From Sulfurimonas sp. (GTDB taxonomy: Bacteria; Campylobacterota; Campylobacteria; Campylobacterales; Sulfurimonadaceae), in NCBI GenBank assembly GCA_021732045.1, contig JAKFWK010000005.1, positions 1-64,000 of the forward strand: a stretch of DNA of 64,000 nucleotides, read 5' to 3'. The notes below the pieces were generated by a model that did no database searches, had not been told where the DNA came from, and saw only the letters and a list, made by a program, of their open reading frames with translations. Position 1 is the first letter of the stretch; the number at the start of each line of letters is the position of its first letter. Both the position numbers and the translations under genes were made by a program. Of this stretch, positions 8,948-19,410 are shown piece after piece.

Positions 8948-9826
8948 ATGAAAAAAATTGTATTTGTAGTATTAATTATGAGCTTTTCGCTCTTTGGTTT
9001 AGAAACGAACAGTAAATTTGATATAGGTCCTGTTGAGAACAACGAATCAAGAGAGTATATGATTAATTGGTCAGATGGAGCTTTTGAGCTAAAACCACAT
9101 AAGGTAAATTATGTTATGCCTCTCTCTTATGTTGATGCTCGTTTTAAAAAAGAGGATCCAAATGCGTATCAATACAAAAGCATAGAGACTGAGATGCAGG
9201 TTAGTTTAAAACTAAATATTGGGAGTAATCTGTTGGGCTTAAACGAGAGATATTTTCTTGCATATACGCATAGATCTCTATTTCAGCTTTATGCCCACTC
9301 ATCACCATTTAGAGAAACAAACTACAATCCAGAAGGGTTTGCTGTGTTTCCAGTAACTGGCAATAAAGAAAATTTAAAATCTATTACTTTGGCGCTTGCA
9401 CATATGTCAAATGGAAGACCTGAAAATAGTAATTATAAATATATATCTGATGATCCAGATAATCTCTCTAGAAGTGTAAATTATACATACTTGAACTTTG
9501 CATTTCAGCATGATTCGCTCATAACAGACCTTAAGTTTTGGACAGCTTTGCCAGAGAATAAAAAGGAAAATAATAACCCAGATATAATGAGCTATTATGG
9601 AGATGCATCTTTGAAATTTACATATTTTTTAAACAAACATATGTTCACACTTATGGGTAGAACGAGCTTGACGCATGGTCATGGAGCAGTAGAATCAACA
9701 TACTCTTACCCGCTGCGCAATGGTGTGTTTGCTTATGCCAAAATATTTAGTGGTTATGGTGATAGTATGATAGATTACAATAACTATGTAAATAGATTTT
9801 CGCTCGGATTTGCTTTTTCTAGATAG
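8948..9826 (+). CDS. pldA: Outer-membrane phospholipase A (OMPLA)
   Basis: Integral outer-membrane phospholipase A1/A2 that hydrolyses phospholipids mislocalised to the outer leaflet. The 292-residue precursor has a signal peptide of about 18 residues. OMPLA marks are present: FRETNY near residue 121, the catalytic pair His152 and Ser154 (HMSNGR), Asn178 in RSVNYTY as the likely third catalytic residue, NNPDI, and GYGDSMIDYN near the C-terminus. The His-to-Asn spacing is longer than in E. coli because of an Asn/Asp-rich insertion. The chain ends in an aromatic-containing beta strand (FSLGFAFSR). It is the third gene of the mltA-recR-pldA unit. Confidence 0.93.
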   Translation: MKKIVFVVLIMSFSLFGLETNSKFDIGPVENNESREYMINWSDGAFELKPHKVNYVMPLSYVDARFKKEDPNAYQYKSIETEMQVSLKLNIGSNLLGLNERYFLAYTHRSLFQLYAHSSPFRETNYNPEGFAVFPVTGNKENLKSITLALAHMSNGRPENSNYKYISDDPDNLSRSVNYTYLNFAFQHDSLITDLKFWTALPENKKENNNPDIMSYYGDASLKFTYFLNKHMFTLMGRTSLTHGHGAVESTYSYPLRNGVFAYAKIFSGYGDSMIDYNNYVNRFSLGFAFSR

Positions 9827-9902
9827 TTGTAAAGCTTATATATATATTTTGTTTTTATAATTAAATATGATAACATAATACAAATTAATATAAGAGATGC
9901 AG

Positions 9903-11351
9903 ATGAAAAAACGCACTAAAATCTTAGCTACAATTGGTCCTGCTTCTGATTCATTGGAAAAGTTAGAGGCTCTTGTTAGGGCTGGTGTGAATGTTTTTAG
10001 GCTTAATTTTTCTCATGGTACTCATGAGCATCATTATGAAATTTTACAGAGAATTCGCGAAGTAGAAAAAAAAACAGGCTTGCTTGTTGGTGTTTTGCAG
10101 GATATTAGTGGTCCTAAGATTCGTGTAGGTATGCTTGAGTCACCTTTTAACCTTGTAAGTGGTGATATAGTTGAGTTTGTAAAAGATGAAATTATTGGCA
10201 CACAAATCGCACCAAATAACTATATTTTATCAATAAATCAGGACTCAATTTTAAAACAACTCGGTTTTGGTGAGTACATTTATCTTTGTGATGGAATGAT
10301 TCGAACAAGAGTAACAGAGATTTTGCAAGACGGCGTTAGAGTGGTAGTTGAAACAGATGGAATACTATCTTCGAAAAAAGGCGTTAACTTCCCAAACACT
10401 CGTCTTGGAATTGATGTGTTAACAAAAAAAGATCGCCAAGATATGCTTTGGGGAATAAGGAACAATGTAGATTTTATTGCAATCTCTTTTGTTCAAAATG
10501 CTGATGATATGATTAGAGCAAGAGAAATTATCACAGAAAATGGTGGTAATGTTGAGCTGTTTGCAAAAATTGAGAAATTTGATGCTGTTGAGAATATAGA
10601 TGAAATTCTAAAAGTTAGTGATGGCATCATGGTTGCAAGAGGGGATCTGGGCATAGAGGTTCCTTTTTATGAGGTTCCAGCGATGCAAAAGATGCTGATA
10701 AGAAAAGCGAATGAGGCTTCAAAGCCAGTTATAACGGCTACTCAAATGCTTTTGTCAATGATACAAAATGACAGAGCGACCCGCGCTGAGATAAGTGATG
10801 TTGCAAACGCTGTTTTAGATGGAACAGATGCAGTTATGCTCTCAGAAGAGAGTGCAGTTGGGCATAACCCTGTTTTGGCTGTAGAGACTATGGTTCAAGC
10901 AATCCAAGGTGCCGAGAAAATATATCCATACAATAAATGTAGCACATTTAAAGTTTTGGATGTGACAGACAGCATAAATCAAGCTGCTGTAAAACTTTGT
11001 GAAGAGGTCGATGCGTGGGGTATCATCGGGCTAACTGCTTCAGGCTCGTCTGTTAGAAAAATTGCCAGATATAGACCTAGTCATGACATATATGCTGTTG
11101 TTCACAATATAAAAGTTGCAAGATTTTTAACAATTTGCTGGGGTGTTGTTCCGGCATTTTTTGTAAAAGAGGACTCTTTGGGACAGATGATGAGTGAAGT
11201 AATGAATAAAGGGTTTGACAGAAATATACTTAAGCTTGATAAGAGTTACATACTAACCGCAGGAGACCCAGTTGGGATAGAGGGAAGTACAAATATGATA
11301 CGACTACTTCGCGCCCATGAGATGGAGTTTTTTAGAACACTGAAATATTAA
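9903..11351 (+). CDS. pyk: Pyruvate kinase
   Basis: Converts phosphoenolpyruvate and ADP to pyruvate and ATP in glycolysis. The 482-residue product starts MKKRTKILATIGPASDS and contains the active-site loop FAKIEKFDAVENIDEI with the catalytic lysine, the metal-binding MVARGDLGIEVP, and TATQMLLSMI. The C-terminal domain has the ITASGSS-like segment GLTASGSSVRKIA. ATG 9903 is preferred over ATG 9897 because AAGAG lies at better spacing. The gene ends at a hairpin shared with the converging metY. Confidence 0.97.
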   Translation: MKKRTKILATIGPASDSLEKLEALVRAGVNVFRLNFSHGTHEHHYEILQRIREVEKKTGLLVGVLQDISGPKIRVGMLESPFNLVSGDIVEFVKDEIIGTQIAPNNYILSINQDSILKQLGFGEYIYLCDGMIRTRVTEILQDGVRVVVETDGILSSKKGVNFPNTRLGIDVLTKKDRQDMLWGIRNNVDFIAISFVQNADDMIRAREIITENGGNVELFAKIEKFDAVENIDEILKVSDGIMVARGDLGIEVPFYEVPAMQKMLIRKANEASKPVITATQMLLSMIQNDRATRAEISDVANAVLDGTDAVMLSEESAVGHNPVLAVETMVQAIQGAEKIYPYNKCSTFKVLDVTDSINQAAVKLCEEVDAWGIIGLTASGSSVRKIARYRPSHDIYAVVHNIKVARFLTICWGVVPAFFVKEDSLGQMMSEVMNKGFDRNILKLDKSYILTAGDPVGIEGSTNMIRLLRAHEMEFFRTLKY

Positions 11352-11372
11352 ATAGCTCAAAAAATGAGCTAT
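11352..11372. terminator. Bidirectional terminator between pyk and metY
   Basis: 8-bp inverted repeat ATAGCTCA / TGAGCTAT with a 5-nt A loop, just after the pyk stop codon and followed by a T-rich stretch on the plus strand. It lies 9 nt from the metY stop, so it can serve both convergent genes. Confidence 0.7.
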
Positions 11373-11381
11373 AGTTAGTTT

Positions 11382-12656
11382 TTATGCTTCTAGTGCTTGT
11401 TTCATGTCGGCTATAAGGTCTGCTATGTTCTCTAGCCCACATGATATGCGGATAAGTCCTGCTGGAACACCGCAAGCTTCGAGTTCTTTTTCTTTCAACT
11501 GTTGGTGCGTTGTAGATGCAGGATGAGTTATGATTGATTTTGAGTCGCCGATATTTGCAACTATAGAAAAAATAGTAACTTTATCCAAAATATTTTTTGC
11601 AATTTCAAGGTTTTCTATCTCAAAACTAAGAAGCCCACTACAAGCACCATCTTGAAAATACTTTTGAGCATTTTTATAGTTTGCATTACTCTTTAATCCT
11701 GGGTAGTTTACTTTTTTGACTTTTGGATGAGACTCTAAAAACTCTGCAAATAATAGAGCGTTTTTAGAGTGTTCTCTCATGCGAAGAGAGAGCGTCTCTA
11801 AACCTTGTATCAGTAGCCAAGAGTTGAATGGACTGATTACGGCACCAGTATCTCTTAGGAGTATCATCCTTGCTCTGAAGGTAAAGAGCATTCCACTTAC
11901 TACGGAATCCGCAAAGACTAAACCGTTATAGCTAAGTTCTGGCTCATTAAAATATGGATAACGACGGTTACCTTTTATTTTATGAGATAAATCTTTTCTC
12001 TCTACTATAAATCCACCAAGAGCAGTTCCTTGACCTGTAGTGTATTTGCTAGCACTATGAATAACAATATCTGCACCTAAAAGAAGTGGCTGAAACAGTA
12101 TAGGCGTAGCAACCGTGTTGTCTACAACCGTTAGAATATTATATTTGTTAGATATTTTTATGATTTCATCAAAATCTGGCACATCGATGCTAGGATTTGA
12201 TATTGCTTCAAAAAAGATACATCTTGTTTTATCATCAATCAAAGATTCTATTTTCTCAGGCGAGTGGATATCAAAAAATCTTGCTTCTATACCTAGTTTT
12301 TTAAGTGTTTGATTAAACAGAGTAATTGTTCCTCCATAGAGTTGGTTGGAAACAACTATATTGTCACCGGATTCTGCTACATTTAAAACAGAGTAAAATA
12401 TTGCCGCCATTCCGCTAGCAACTGCGAGACATGCACTACCACCCTCAACTTCAGCAAATCTTCTCTCTAAAATAGCGTTAGTAGGGTTTCCAACTCTTGT
12501 ATAAACATGATCTGTACCTTGCTCGAGGTTAAAACTACTCGCAGCAAATTCCGCCGTTCCAAAATCATATGCAGTTGTTTGATAAATAGGAACCGCCATG
12601 GTTCTACTAGAATCTTTTTCATAACCTGCATGAAGTGCTATAGTTTGTAAATCCAT
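11382..12656 (-). CDS. metY: O-acetylhomoserine sulfhydrylase (aminocarboxypropyltransferase)
   Basis: PLP enzyme of the Cys/Met metabolism family. It makes homocysteine from O-acetylhomoserine and sulfide, the direct-sulfhydrylation route to methionine. The 424-residue length and the opening LQTIALHAGYEKDSSRTMAVPIYQTTAY fit the MetY subgroup rather than the shorter MetB/MetC. The PLP lysine is in HSASKYTTGQGTALGG and the cofactor-binding region is VASGMAAIFYSVLN. No methionine-biosynthesis neighbour is present, and I see no SAM riboswitch in the 187 nt upstream. Confidence 0.9.
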   Translation of the reverse strand: MDLQTIALHAGYEKDSSRTMAVPIYQTTAYDFGTAEFAASSFNLEQGTDHVYTRVGNPTNAILERRFAEVEGGSACLAVASGMAAIFYSVLNVAESGDNIVVSNQLYGGTITLFNQTLKKLGIEARFFDIHSPEKIESLIDDKTRCIFFEAISNPSIDVPDFDEIIKISNKYNILTVVDNTVATPILFQPLLLGADIVIHSASKYTTGQGTALGGFIVERKDLSHKIKGNRRYPYFNEPELSYNGLVFADSVVSGMLFTFRARMILLRDTGAVISPFNSWLLIQGLETLSLRMREHSKNALLFAEFLESHPKVKKVNYPGLKSNANYKNAQKYFQDGACSGLLSFEIENLEIAKNILDKVTIFSIVANIGDSKSIITHPASTTHQQLKEKELEACGVPAGLIRISCGLENIADLIADMKQALEA

Positions 12657-12746
12657 TTAATTATCTCGTGTTTAAATTTTTAAAAATATTGGTATCTGAT
12701 GTTACTCACTTTTGTAAAAAAAGGTGTAAAAACAGTTTGTATTTCT

Positions 12747-12828
12747 CGAAAAACTTGTTTTTCGTAGCTTTAGGGGATTGGAAGGGACTTTAGTCCCTCC
12801 CACTAAAACGGACGCGTTCGTTTTAGTG
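12747..12828. repeat. Cluster of three palindromes between metY and guaB
   Basis: Three separate inverted repeats lie within 82 nt: 12747-12764 (CGAAAAAC TT GTTTTTCG), 12783-12798 (AGGGACT TT AGTCCCT), and 12801-12828, a 28-nt palindrome (arms CACTAAAACG and CGTTTTAGTG) with one mismatched pair and an ACGCGT centre. The stretch follows guaB on neither side as a simple terminator, and it is more GC-rich than its flanks. It could be a REP-like intergenic element, a structured leader for metY, or a guaB 3' end processing region. Confidence 0.6.
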
Positions 12829-12843
12829 CATAATACTTAATAG

Positions 12844-14313
<1,470 letters not shown>

Positions 14314-14392
14314 TTATTTATGTTTCAATAAAATTCTTTGGATTATATCTTTGTTGTGATTAAAAATAGGTAAAGTAGTTTTTAAATTATTG

Positions 14393-14647
14393 TTAAATTT
14401 CTTCATTAATCCAAGCTTGTATTGCATCAGAGAGAGTCTCAAATCCACTGACTCGCCCAATAATAAAAACTTCATCAAAAACATAACAGCAGATATTGCT
14501 ATTTAGCTCCAACATAAAGATAGCATACTCTTCCCCTCGCACATCTTTTGAGATTACTCGCATACCGTCAACTACATCATTTATCTCTATAATCGCGTCA
14601 TACTCAACATTTAGAAGTTCTTTGCCATTGCTAATATATGTAGCCAT
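14393..14647 (-). CDS. Small hypothetical protein
   Basis: An 84-residue soluble, acidic protein with no signal peptide or membrane helix. I do not recognise the family. ATG 14647 is chosen because AGAGG lies 6 nt upstream; the upstream in-frame extension to 14692 is basic and has no binding site. It lies 103 nt upstream of guaB on the same strand and divergently from the autotransporter. Two adjacent cysteines (NICCYVF) sit in the middle. Confidence 0.7.
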   Translation of the reverse strand: MATYISNGKELLNVEYDAIIEINDVVDGMRVISKDVRGEEYAIFMLELNSNICCYVFDEVFIIGRVSGFETLSDAIQAWINEEI

Positions 14648-14783
14648 GTTTGCCTCTTTGTAATAATGATTTTTTTTATATGCGTGAAGCAATATACATT
14701 CTCATTGGTAAATTATTCTACAAAAATCTTGCTTATGATCTGGTTATACTTATTCATACATAGAAATTTAAAAAAATTATGAT

Positions 14784-14816
14784 TTGACTGCACATCAATT
14801 ATAAAAGCAGTATAAT
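14784..14816 (+). promoter_or_regulatory. Candidate promoter of the autotransporter unit
   Basis: TATAAT at 14811-14816, with TTGACT at 14784-14789. The 21-nt spacer is longer than usual for sigma70, so the upstream hexamer may be coincidental. A direct repeat CAGATGT CAGATGT follows at 14822-14835, where the early transcribed region would be. The start codon at 14873 has a good GAGGGG binding site. Confidence 0.4.
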
Positions 14817-14872
14817 AACACCAGATGTCAGATGTTTTTTTATTGCGTTTTTAAAATAAAGAGGGGTACAGA

Positions 14873-17800
14873 ATGTTTCGCAGTGTCCATGAATATAAAT
14901 CGAGATTTCGCATATTAAAAGGTGGGAAAATTTCTCTGGTCGTCTCTACATTGCTGGTAGGCTCATCGATGGTTGGAACGAGTCTTTATGCTGCTGAGGT
15001 AATTACTGCCACTCAGACAACGACCCAACAATATGATTATTCAGGAGGAGGAGATACCGATGTTGATCTTCTGGTGAGCACAGGAAGTATTGAGTTATCA
15101 AATACAGGGCTTCAAACGGCGGTAGATGTTATAAGACCGTCAGCTTCATCATACGCTACTACAATTACCAACAATGGTACAATCTCAGCTGATTCAACAG
15201 ATAACAGCAATAGCACGGGAATTTCAATCAAGGGGGATTCATCAGCTCCTACAGTCGGTGATGTGACCATTACTAACGCTGGGGCAATAGCTGCTACTAC
15301 CACAGGTGAGGGCAAAGGGATTTATATTGTATATCATGATTCGCTCATGCATATTCTCAACGATGCTACAGGCACCATAACCTCTTCTACTTTCGGTCTT
15401 AATTTTAAAGATATTAATTTTCAGTCTGGTTCAACTATAGCCAATAGCGGACTGATTCATACTGAGACAACAAACGGTAATTATGCTAGTGCAATCTATG
15501 TTTATAATGATTCCGCAACCACATTGAGTGGCATGATTACTAACCATGCTGGAGATGGTACTACAACCGGTGTAATTTCGGCACAGGCGGATAATGGTCA
15601 AGCTAAAGGCATTGATCTATACGCGTACAATGTTGATGGGCTGCACTTAACCAACAGCGGCACCATCAGTTCTACAGCAGGAAATGAGGCGTATGGAATT
15701 CAATTTCGTAGTAATGGTTATTTAAATATAAATAATACGACGATTTCCAATGAATTAGGTGCTGAAATTTCAGCAACATCTACAAGTTCAAGTGCGATTG
15801 GGATTGATTTTTATTCAGGTAATGATTATATTTATCTTAATAATACAAGCATCATAAATGCAGGATCTATCAGTGCGGAAGTAGCGGATGGCAGGGCTTA
15901 TGGCATTAGAATGTATAGTAACAGCGGCACATATATATATAATTCATCAATTACGAACAGTGGAACGATTAGTGCATTGGCGGGTGATAATGGTACTGCG
16001 TATGGAATCTATGCCGGAAAAGTGGATGGATCATATATAAGCAATAGCGGAACAATAAGTGCAACGGTAGGTAGTTATGGTTCTTCGAGAGCTATTTATA
16101 TAGTAGATATGATAACCTCATCATACATCAGTAACAGTGGAACAATAAGCGCAACAGCTGGTCATCATGGTTATGCCTACGGCTTAAATATCGGGAATAT
16201 GGCTGATTTGTCTTATGTTAACAATATTGGAACAATCAGTGTGTTGGCAGATCATGACAGTTATGCGTATGGCTTAAACATCGGGAATATGTCTGATTCG
16301 TCTTATATCAGCAACAGCGGAACGATTAGCGCAACAGTAGGCTATGGTGGTGCAGCAAAAGGTATCAACATAGGAAGCCTATCATCATATATCAGCAATA
16401 GTGGAACAATTAGTGCATTGGCGGCAGATCATGACAGTAATGCATATGGCATCTATATTGGAAATATGAGCAGTGCATCACATATCATCAACAGCGGAAC
16501 AATAAGTGCAATAGCTGGCTACAATGGTTCCGCGAAAGCTATTTATATCGGAAATATGAGTGACTCATCATATATCAGCAATATAAGTGGTAAAACAATC
16601 AGTGCTGAAGTAGGTAATAATGGTAGTGCAGTGGGAATTAATATGGGAAATTTATATAATACAGCACACATCACAAATGGCGGAACAATTAGTGTGACAG
16701 CGGGTTCTAATAGTACGGCAAGAGGTATAGATAGTGGATATTTGCGTGATAACTCATATATTAAAAACAGCACGAGCGGAACTTTTAGTATAAGCGGTAC
16801 AGATGCTTATGGTATTATGGCTAGTATGGATACCTCTGCGACGATAAGCAATGAGGGAAGTATTAATATAGATGGTACAAACAGCGCCTATGGAATTATG
16901 ATTAATAATAGCACTATGGGATCGGCAATAACCAATAGTGGTACGATTACGGCAACTATTAACAATCAAGCTGATGCGTCAGGGTACTCTCTCCAAACAC
17001 AAGGTGATGTTAGCATACATAATACTTCGACGGGGAATCTCAATGGTAACTTAGCTGTATTTGGAACATTGACCAATGATGGAAATATTAGGCTTCCATA
17101 CAACGCAAACAGTTCGACATCGCGTGCAACTGTTGGCGATTTCATTCAATCGTCTGCTGGTATTTTGGAAATAGGTCTAAATACAAGTGCGGACGGAGTT
17201 GTAACCAATAAGTATTCGCAACTATCTACTAACAATGCTACTTTTGCAAACGGTTCGACAATCAATGTTAATGTCCTAACGAGTGGGGCTAATCAAAATA
17301 TTTTAGTCGGTAAAACACTAACTGATGTTGTCAGTGCCACTACAAATCTGACACTTGATGGAACATTGAATGTAACTGATAACTCGGCATTGCTGAATTT
17401 TGAGTATGTTTTGGACGGAGACACTATCGACTTAAATGTTGTTCAGGGAACTACGCTTCTTGATTCGGTAGTTGCTGGCGGGGGAAACACAAATACACAA
17501 GCGGCTGGGCATGCACTGCAGACTATTCAAGATAATGGAAGTTTTACGGCTATGAATAGCTATATCGCAGCATTGAATACTCTAGGAACCGATACGGAAG
17601 TTGCTCATGCAATCTTGTCCACGACTCCGATGGCTACTGCTGCAACTTCAACTGCGAGTACTCAGATCGCAAACAGTATTCAAGGTATGGTCGGAGTGCG
17701 TCAAAGTAGCACGATGGGTTCAGGTGGGATGAACTCAGGGGATATCGCACTACGCGATCAGAACCTCTGGATTAAACCATTCGGAAGTAAAGGCAAACAA

Positions 17801-18580
17801 GATAAAAAAGATGGTATTAACGGCTTCAATGTCAAATCATACGGATTTGGAATGGGTTACGACGCCGAAGTGGCACCGAAGCAGCGTTTTGGTGCGGCAC
17901 TCTTCTATACTGCCGCAAGCGTTGATATCAACGGTATGCCTCAAACCAGCGACCTAAAAATTTACACGGCACTTATTTATGGAAACACCTCGCTTAATAG
18001 CAATACTGATTTCCTTTATCAGGCAGGATATTCATGGCAAAAAACCAATAGCGAACGCACGATTCTTCCAACTTATGATCATGCGAAAGCTGAGTACACT
18101 TCTAAAACTGCGTCGCTTGATTTGAAATTGATGCAAAACTATAAAATTGATAGCGCTCTTAGCATCCGTCCGCTTGTTGAGACAACCTACCGTCACAATA
18201 CTAGTCCCTCATACAGTGAGAGCGGAGCAGGGGCCATGAACCTGAATGTTAATGCATTTACCTCTACTCAGTTGATCATAGGGGGCGGAGCGATTATCGA
18301 CTATAAGTTGGATAAAAAGTCTGCATTAGTAAGTGAACTGGAGGTAGGATACGATCTTCGCCATAATGCCCAAACGGTCACTTCCTCGTACCAAGGTGCA
18401 ACTGGAGTGGATTTTACAACAGCTGGTATCGATAATGGTGGCTGGCGGTACAATGTGGGTCTTGGGTACGATATGGCAAACATCCTTGGTGGTGAGCTGA
18501 ACTTTATGTATAACTATCAAGCACAGGGTAGCAGTTTTGATAACCATATGCTCTCAGCCAAATACATATACAAATTTTAA
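14873..18580 (+). CDS. Autotransporter (type Va) with repetitive passenger
   Basis: A 1235-residue surface protein. The N-terminus (MFRSVHEYKSRFRILKGGK, then a hydrophobic stretch ending SLYAA) is an extended ESPR-like signal peptide of about 40 residues. The passenger is Ser/Gly/Asn/Thr-rich and built of NSGTISA-type repeats of about 28-32 residues, predicted to form a beta-solenoid. The last 270 or so residues form an autotransporter beta-barrel (starting near NLWIKPFGSKGKQDKKDG), ending in aromatic YIYKF as required for outer-membrane insertion. Almost no cysteines and no protease triad are evident, so it looks like an adhesin. It heads a three-gene unit on its own strand. Its less AT-rich, Ser/Thr-rich sequence differs from the neighbours and suggests transfer. 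Confidence 0.92.
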   Translation: MFRSVHEYKSRFRILKGGKISLVVSTLLVGSSMVGTSLYAAEVITATQTTTQQYDYSGGGDTDVDLLVSTGSIELSNTGLQTAVDVIRPSASSYATTITNNGTISADSTDNSNSTGISIKGDSSAPTVGDVTITNAGAIAATTTGEGKGIYIVYHDSLMHILNDATGTITSSTFGLNFKDINFQSGSTIANSGLIHTETTNGNYASAIYVYNDSATTLSGMITNHAGDGTTTGVISAQADNGQAKGIDLYAYNVDGLHLTNSGTISSTAGNEAYGIQFRSNGYLNINNTTISNELGAEISATSTSSSAIGIDFYSGNDYIYLNNTSIINAGSISAEVADGRAYGIRMYSNSGTYIYNSSITNSGTISALAGDNGTAYGIYAGKVDGSYISNSGTISATVGSYGSSRAIYIVDMITSSYISNSGTISATAGHHGYAYGLNIGNMADLSYVNNIGTISVLADHDSYAYGLNIGNMSDSSYISNSGTISATVGYGGAAKGINIGSLSSYISNSGTISALAADHDSNAYGIYIGNMSSASHIINSGTISAIAGYNGSAKAIYIGNMSDSSYISNISGKTISAEVGNNGSAVGINMGNLYNTAHITNGGTISVTAGSNSTARGIDSGYLRDNSYIKNSTSGTFSISGTDAYGIMASMDTSATISNEGSINIDGTNSAYGIMINNSTMGSAITNSGTITATINNQADASGYSLQTQGDVSIHNTSTGNLNGNLAVFGTLTNDGNIRLPYNANSSTSRATVGDFIQSSAGILEIGLNTSADGVVTNKYSQLSTNNATFANGSTINVNVLTSGANQNILVGKTLTDVVSATTNLTLDGTLNVTDNSALLNFEYVLDGDTIDLNVVQGTTLLDSVVAGGGNTNTQAAGHALQTIQDNGSFTAMNSYIAALNTLGTDTEVAHAILSTTPMATAATSTASTQIANSIQGMVGVRQSSTMGSGGMNSGDIALRDQNLWIKPFGSKGKQDKKDGINGFNVKSYGFGMGYDAEVAPKQRFGAALFYTAASVDINGMPQTSDLKIYTALIYGNTSLNSNTDFLYQAGYSWQKTNSERTILPTYDHAKAEYTSKTASLDLKLMQNYKIDSALSIRPLVETTYRHNTSPSYSESGAGAMNLNVNAFTSTQLIIGGGAIIDYKLDKKSALVSELEVGYDLRHNAQTVTSSYQGATGVDFTTAGIDNGGWRYNVGLGYDMANILGGELNFMYNYQAQGSSFDNHMLSAKYIYKF
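15950..16770 (+). repeat. Tandem coding repeats in the autotransporter passenger
   Basis: Imperfect repeats of roughly 84-96 nt, each encoding a YISNSGTISA segment followed by a Gly/Ala/Tyr-rich turn and GIYIGNM. At least eight copies can be followed. Third-position divergence between copies shows they are old, but they still provide substrate for length variation by recombination. Confidence 0.8.
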
Positions 18581-18588
18581 GGAATGCT

Positions 18589-19410
18589 TTGAGCCATATC
18601 GCTTCATTCTCTTTTGCGATCATTCTCCTTCTATTATGGGGGTGTGGCACGGTTCCGACTCCGCAAGAGCGTCAGGAGACACTCAATACTCTGGCGGCAG
18701 ATGAAAATCTTTCTGCTTCCATAATCCATACAACCCATTTTTCCCTCTCCTCCATTGTTTCAAGTCAGTGTGAGAATAAAGTAATGCGGGTTTATATCGA
18801 AGGAGACGGACTCTCATGGATTACCAGCTCCCGTCTCTCTGACAATCCGACACCTATCAACCCATTGGCGGCTAAACTAATGAAGATTGATCCTAGCGGA
18901 TGCAAAGCCTACTTAGCCCGTCCGTGTCAATATACCAACGACACACAATGCAACCAAGAGTACTGGAGCAATAGACGCTTCAGTCCTGAAGTGATTGAAA
19001 GTTATACTCAGGCACTTGATACTTTGAAAAAACATTATGACATTAACACATTCACTTTGATTGGATATTCAGGTGGGGGAGCCGTTGCGGCACTCAGTAC
19101 CGCAATGCGCAATGATGTAACACTACTTATTACCGTAGCTGGAAATCTGGATACAGATAAATGGGTGCAGATACACGATATTGCGACATTGAGTGGTTCT
19201 TTGAATCCAGCTGACTTTACATCTAGACTTGAACATATTTCACAAATACACCTGATTGGAAAACAGGATACTGTTATTCCTAAAGAAGTATTTATATCTT
19301 ATAGAAACAGATTTAAAAATAAAGAATTGATTCAATATTATGAGGTCAATGCAACCCACCATGACAGGCTGGAAAAAGAATATCAGATATTTTTAACAAA
19401 GGTCAAATAA
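18589..19410 (+). CDS. Lipoprotein with alpha/beta-hydrolase fold
   Basis: A 273-residue precursor with a lipoprotein signal (LLLLWGCG, lipid cysteine at residue 19). The hydrolase nucleophile elbow is GYSGGG, the acid is probably the Asp of GKQDTVIP, and the histidine is in NATHHDR, in the canonical Ser-Asp-His order. Six further cysteines suggest periplasmic disulfides. The substrate is unknown; a lipase or esterase role is inferred from the fold only. Translation starts at TTG 18589 with AAGGA 5 nt upstream; the nearby ATG 18584 is out of frame and stops at once. It lies 8 nt after the autotransporter stop and overlaps the next gene by one base. Confidence 0.82.
   Translation: MSHIASFSFAIILLLLWGCGTVPTPQERQETLNTLAADENLSASIIHTTHFSLSSIVSSQCENKVMRVYIEGDGLSWITSSRLSDNPTPINPLAAKLMKIDPSGCKAYLARPCQYTNDTQCNQEYWSNRRFSPEVIESYTQALDTLKKHYDINTFTLIGYSGGGAVAALSTAMRNDVTLLITVAGNLDTDKWVQIHDIATLSGSLNPADFTSRLEHISQIHLIGKQDTVIPKEVFISYRNRFKNKELIQYYEVNATHHDRLEKEYQIFLTKVK

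Noticed and set aside
12657..12746. SAM riboswitch upstream of metY
   Set aside because: None of the known SAM-riboswitch conserved cores could be recognised; only simple palindromes further upstream are visible.
15950..16770. Regularly spaced repeats that might look like a CRISPR array
   Set aside because: The repeats are imperfect, 84-96 nt, in frame and translate to the autotransporter passenger. There are no unique spacers of constant length and no cas genes.
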